From assembly GCA_028826165.1 (NCBI GenBank), contig JAPDFW010000054.1:121001-185000 (forward strand): a DNA stretch of 64,000 nucleotides. The letters are read 5' to 3'. The notes under the pieces were generated by a model. It was not told the origin of the DNA, made no database searches, and saw nothing but the letters and a program-made list of their open reading frames with translations. Origin of the DNA: Anaeramoeba ignava (taxonomy: Eukaryota; Metamonada; Anaeramoebidae). Made by a program: the position numbers and the translations under genes. Positions 59,789 to 64,000 of the stretch are shown one piece after another; within the stretch, counting starts at the first letter, position 1; each line of letters starts with the position of its first letter.

Positions 59789-60565
59789 TCAATTATTTGT
59801 ATTCAAATTTTGTGGAGTTTCTTGATAATTTAATGAATATTGATTTGATAATTGGGATTCAGGTTGATATTGATATTGAGGTTGATAATCAAATTGAACT
59901 GAATTTTGGATTGGATTTTGATATGAATTTTGGATTGGATTTTGATATGAATTTTGGATTGGATTTTGATATTCAGGTTGATATTGAGGCCCAAATTCAG
60001 ATTGATATTGAAAATCTGTTGGATTTTGATTTTGATATGGATTTGTTTGTGGTTCATTATAATTTATTGATTCCATTTCTTTTTCTTTTTCTTTTTCTTT
60101 TTCTTTTTTGATTTGATCTTCTTCAATTTTATTCTCCGTTTGATTTGTATTAGTTGAAAAATCAAATGGATTTTCATTATGATTATTAACCATTCTTTTT
60201 TAATTTTTTAATTAATTTTAATTAATTTTTAATTAATTTTTTAATTTTTGGATTTTGAAAAAATTTTACTGTTTTCTTTTGTTATAAAAAAATAATGAGA
60301 CTAACAATAAAAGACCTCCAATAACACACATAACAATTCCATAATATATTTGAGTTTTATTTTCAGTAACTTTTGATAAAATAATCGAAATAATTCCAAA
60401 CTTTTTTTTTTTGTTTTTTATTTTTAAAAAATGTTTATTTTTTGTTAATAAATTTTTCATTAAGCAAAAAAAATCAAAAATAAATTATACAATAATTGAA
60501 ATTATACTAAAGATCAACAAACGATACCATCCTGACCTCCAAAATTGATTACTTCCAACTCTCAT
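59789..60565 (-). CDS. Small two-helix membrane protein with N/Q/Y/P-rich tail, copy A
   Basis: Three exons on the minus strand: 60565-60491, 60400-60270 and 60194-59789. Join phases are 0 and 2, giving 203 residues. A basic N-terminus (MRVGSNQFWRSGWYR) precedes the first hydrophobic helix, which spans the first intron (LLIFSIISII / FGIISIIL). A polar loop (SKVTENKTQ) and a second helix (YYGIVMCVIGGLLLLVSLFF) follow, ending in YNKRK. The tail is a low-complexity repeat (YQNPIQNS x3, QYQPE) ending NYQETPQNLNTNN. Three paralogues follow upstream with the same exon plan. I do not recognise the family. The stop lies about 80 bp from the convergent MutL gene. Confidence 0.7.
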
Positions 60566-60721
60566 TTTAAATTAATATTCAAAAATAAAAAAAAATGAAA
60601 AATTCAAAAATGAAAAAATTTTTTTATTATTTTTTTGTGATCAAAAAGAAAATAATTTTGAATTAAATTTAATAATTTTCTTGATAATTTAATAGATTTT
60701 GATTTGGATTTTGAATTAAAT

Positions 60722-61451
60722 TTAATAATTTTCTTGATAATTTAATAGATTTTGATTTTGATTTGGATTTGGATTTGGATTTTGATTTGGATTTTGATTT
60801 GGATTTGGATTTGGATTTGGATTTGGATTTTGGTATGAAATTTGATAATCAGGTTGATATTGATATTGTGGTTGATAATCAAATTGAATTGGATTTTGGA
60901 TTGGATTTTGATATGAAATTGGATTTTGATATGAAATTGGATTTTGATATGAAATTGGATTTGGATTTGGATTTGAATCCAATTTAAATGTTTTTTCTTG
61001 TTCTTTTTTTTCTTGTTCTTTTCTTTCTTGTTCTTTTTCCATTTGTTCTGGATGAATAAGTGGATCTTGTACTTGATTTTGATTATTTCTATTTTTTGAT
61101 TTTTTGATTTTTTGATTTTTTGATTTTTTTGGATTTTAATTTTAATTTTGATTTTGAAAAAATTACGGTATTCTTTTGCTAGAAAAATATACTGCAACTA
61201 TCAATAAAATACCTCCAATACAACATACAACAATTCCAAAATATTTTGGAGTGTTATCTTCAGAAGCTTTTGAAAGAAGAACCGCCACAAGAATTCCAAA
61301 CTTTTCATTTATTTTTTATTTTGAAAAATTTTTTTTGAATAAGCAAAAAAATAAATAAATCAAAAATAAATTTTACAATAATTGCCAATATACTAAAAGT
61401 GAACAGTGGAATACATGGTAAGACACCTCTTCGTGGATTTCGTCCTCTCAT
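60722..61451 (-). CDS. Small two-helix membrane protein with N/Q/Y/P-rich tail, copy B
   Basis: Exons 61451-61377, 61300-61167 and 61088-60722 give 191 residues. The first exon is exactly 25 codons, as in copy A (MRGRNPRRGVLPC, then IPLFTFSILAII), and joins FGILVAVLLSKASED. The second helix is YFGIVVCCIGGILLIVAVYF, followed by SSKR. The cytoplasmic-type start of the tail is DPLIHPEQMEKEQERKEQEK. Then come ISYQNP repeats and PNPNPNQN, ending LLNYQENY. A 59-bp tandem duplication lies over the stop: the block carrying the YQENY codons is repeated just downstream (60663-60720). Confidence 0.72.
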
Positions 61452-61551
61452 TTTAAATTAATATCCAAAAATAAAAAAAAATGAAAAATTCAAAAATGAA
61501 AAAAATTTTTATTATTTTTGAATTAAATTGTTTTTGGAATAATTTTAATAA

Positions 61552-62491
61552 TTAAATTTTATAATTTTCTTGATAATTTAATAAATTTGAATTTTCATTT
61601 TGAAATTGATATTGATTTTGATATTGATTTTGATAATCAAATTGATTTGGATTTGGATTTGGATTTGGATTTGGATTTTCAATTTGATTGAAATTTGGAT
61701 TTGGATTTTCAATTTGATTTTCAATTTGATTTTCAATTTGATTTTCAATTTGATTTTCAATTTGATTTTCAATTTGATTTTCAATTTGATTGAAATTTGG
61801 ATTTAGATTTTGATTTTCAATTTGATTTTGAAAATTTAAAGGTTGATAATCAAATTGATTTTTATTTTGATTTTCATTTTGATATTTATCATATTGAATT
61901 GATGTTGTTTGTTGCTCTTGTTGTATTTGAAATTCTTGTTCTAATTGATTTTCTATTTGTTCTGGTTTGTTAATTAGGGTTTGAAGTTCTTTCTTCTTAT
62001 CACTAATTTTGGATTTTAATTTTGATTTTAATTTTGATTTTAATTTTAATTTTAATTTTGGATTTTGATTTTGATTTTGGATTTGAATTGGATTTTAATT
62101 TTGGATTTTGATTTTGATTTTAATTTAAATTTTGATTTTAATTTTAATTTTAATTTTTGAATTGGATTTTAATTTTAATTTATATTTTGATTTTGATTTT
62201 GATTTAATTACATTCGTTTTTTCTTGAAGTAAAAAAAGATGATTAAGATAGAATAAAATATGGAAAGACACAAAAATAAAATTCCATAGAAGAAACAATT
62301 GAAGTCATTGATTATTTTTGATAAAATTATCATTGTAATTGCTATCTATTTGATTTTTTTATTTTGAAAAAATCAATCAGAAGTAAAATTGTTTTCGTTG
62401 TTATTTTTAAACTAGTTACTATCATTAATGTAATAGTTACGAGGATGAAACGAATCATCAATGATTTAAATGATTTTTTGGGTTGTTCCAT
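61552..62491 (-). CDS. Small two-helix membrane protein with N/Q-rich tail, copy C
   Basis: Exons 62491-62420, 62345-62212 and 62002-61552 give 218 residues. Exon 1 has 24 codons (MEQPKKSFKSLMIRF, then the first helix ILVTITLMI). Exon 2 is 134 nt, the same length and phase as in copy B, and encodes IAITMIILSKIINDF, a second helix and YFKKKR. The tail begins LINKPEQIENQLEQE (cf. LIHPEQMEKEQE in copy B) and passes through NQIENQIE and NPNPNPNQ repeats to end LLNYQENYKI. The second intron (62003-62211) is TTTTGA/TTTTAA repeats. Confidence 0.72.
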
Positions 62492-62633
62492 TGTGATCTG
62501 TTTTAGAATAACTTGAAAAAATGAAAAATCAAAAAATGAAAAAAATGAATTTAATTTTGTTTAATGTTTTTTTAAATCAAAAAGAAAAATCAATCATTTT
62601 TGAATTAAATTGTTTTTGGAATAATTTTAATAA

Positions 62634-63744
62634 TTAAATTTTATAATTTTCTTGATAATCAAATTGATTTGGATTTTCTATTTGATATTCTATTTGATAT
62701 TGATTTGGATTTGGATTTTGATATGATATTTGAGATTCAGGTTGATATTGGTATTGAGGTTTATATTCAAATTGATTTTCGTTTTGAATTGGATTTTCAT
62801 TTTCATTTTGATATTGATTTGGATTTTCATTTTGATTTTGATTTTGATTTTGATTTTGATTTAGATTTTGATTTTGATTTTGATTTTGATTTTGATTTTG
62901 ATTTTGATTTTGATTTTGATTTAGATTTAGATTTTGATTTAGATTTTGATTTTCATTTGGAAATAGAGATGGAGTTTGATTTTGATTTTGATTTTGAAAT
63001 AGAGATGGAGTTTGAGATGTGTCATATTTAATTGATAATTTTTCTTGTTCTTTTTTTTCATATTCTTTGTCAAACTTATTTTCTATTTGTTCTTCTTTAT
63101 TAATTGGAACTTTAAGAGGATCTGGACTCCAACTATTTTTTATTATTTGGAATCAAATTGATTTTAATTTTAATTTTGATTTTAATTTTGATTTTAATTT
63201 TGATTTTGATTTTGATTTTGATTTTGATTTTGATTTTGATTTTGATTTTGATTTTGATTTTGATTTTGATTTTAATTTTGATTTTGATTTTGATTTTAAA
63301 TTTGAATTTGAATTTGATTTTGATTTTGATTTTGATTTTGATTTTCATTTTGATTTAAATTTTGATTTTGATTTTAATTTTGATTTTGATTTTAAATTTG
63401 AATTTTCATTTTGATTTTGATTTTGATTTAGATTTTTATTTTAGAAAAATTACTTTGTTTTTTGAATAAAAATTGTGGAGAAAATGACAATACACAATAA
63501 GAAAACAAATACACAAATTGCACCAACCAAGAAACCAGAAGAATGAGAGAAAATATAAGCAATAATGAAAATCATTGCAAGCTTTTGTTTTTAAATTTTT
63601 TTGGTTGTTCCAAAAAAAAATAAATCAAAATCTTAAAACAAATTTTTGCTAAATAAAAAAAATTATTTTTACACAAAAAGTCCCAATACTTGCAAGTATT
63701 ACTCGAATAATTAGAGCTTTTCGTTCTGAACCATCACAATCCAT
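62634..63744 (-). CDS. Small two-helix membrane protein with N/Q-rich tail, copy D
   Basis: Exons 63744-63673, 63581-63454 and 63132-62634 give 232 residues. Exon 1 has 24 codons (MDCDGSERKALII, then VILASIGTFC). Exon 2 has LAMIFIIAYIFSHSS and a second helix (VGAICVFVFLLCIVIFSTIF). The tail begins WSPDPLKVPINKEEQIENKF, keeping the DPL..P...EQ pattern of copy B. It runs through a pure NQ tract and QYQYQPESQISYQNPN to end FDYQENYKI. The second intron is a TTTTGA array (63135-63453). Copy order and the shared ending show a head-to-tail tandem family of four. Confidence 0.72.
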
Positions 63745-63916
63745 TGAGAATTAATAATTGAAAAAAAAAAGAAAAAAATGGAAATTAAAAAAAATCATTT
63801 TTGTTTTGATTTTCATTTTTGGAATAAAGAAAAAAAAAAGAAATGTTTTGGTTTTGTTCCGATTTTTGAAATTAGGGAAAATTGTTGAAAAAAAAAAAAT
63901 TTAAAAAGATTTAAAA

Positions 63917-64000
63917 TTAAAAATTGAAATTGTAAGTTGAATGAAGTTTTTGAGAAAGTTCAGGATCAAGTTCCTGAATAACTTCTGGAGCTTCTGCAAA
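63917..64000 (-). CDS. C-terminal end of a gene continuing beyond the window (partial)
   Basis: On the minus strand an open frame enters at 64000 and reads FAEAPEVIQELDPELSQKL, then HSTYNFNF, before a TAA at 63919-63917. Codon choice (CCA, GAA, CTT) and composition (less AT-rich than the spacer) support coding. It is too short to assign. It lies about 170 bp upstream of copy D and on the same strand. Confidence 0.5.
   Translation of the reverse strand, partial: FAEAPEVIQELDPELSQKLHSTYNFNF

Noticed and set aside
63133-63414. FDFDFD, ILILIL and KIKIKI frames at the right end
   Set aside because: Hexamer translations. Those above 63133 fall in the second intron of copy D, and the plus-strand part below it is the reverse complement of the real N/Q tail.

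Overview
This is a nuclear fragment of a very AT-rich unicellular eukaryote. The genes have many GT-AG introns and use standard stop codons. The proteins are clearly eukaryotic (SNARE, exocyst, Rh, Na+/K+-type ATPase, MutL homologue) and carry Asn/Gln/Glu/Lys-rich low-complexity tracts. This resembles free-living amoeboid protists; I cannot name the species from sequence alone. There are no rRNA or tRNA genes, CRISPR arrays or bacterial operons.

Layout. 1-3.5 kb: a STRA6-like multi-membrane protein, cut by the window edge and interrupted by a frame break. 3.7-4.7 kb: a syntaxin-5 Q-SNARE. 4.8-6.3 kb (minus): a von Willebrand A-domain protein. 6.5-13.2 and 13.5-24.3 kb: two large ubiquitin-specific proteases head to tail. 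24.6-31.4 kb: exocyst subunit Sec15 in eight exons. 31.6-32.8 kb: an unrecognised protein with a basic tail. 33.6-35.5 kb (minus): ribosome-biogenesis factor Noc2. 37.3-42.6 kb: a BTB/coiled-coil gene running into at least 14 tandem copies of an exon-plus-intron module that each encode one armadillo-like repeat. 44.0-48.0 kb (minus): an Rh-type ammonium channel. It is divergent from the 50.7-56.0 kb P2C (Na+/K+-type) ATPase across a 2.4-kb array of 11-bp repeats. 56.1-59.7 kb: a PMS2-type MutL homologue with a repetitive linker. 59.8-63.7 kb (minus): four tandem genes for small two-helix membrane proteins with N/Q/Y-rich tails and a shared YQENY ending. 63.9-64 kb (minus): the last codons of another gene.

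Two things stand out. First, the ATPase gene carries an in-frame 365-residue intein between Lys and Thr of the DKTGTLT phosphorylation motif, so the pump should be inactive until protein splicing. Its LAGLIDADG endonuclease motifs have lost the expected acidic residues. Second, the BTB gene ends in an array of near-identical exon-intron cassettes of about 265 bp. All intact cassettes are phase 1 to phase 1, several are broken by single-base changes, and the array decays towards its 3' end.

A broader pattern is that most long introns are filled with their own private AT-only or nearly AT-only short repeat. Coding tandem repeats in several genes (PMS2, the first USP, the armadillo array) contain 1-2 base indels. 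Either this genome has a strong slippage/expansion process, or the assembly has residual indel errors in repeats. The sequence alone cannot separate these. Exon joins given below come from frame and splice-site reading, not from transcripts.
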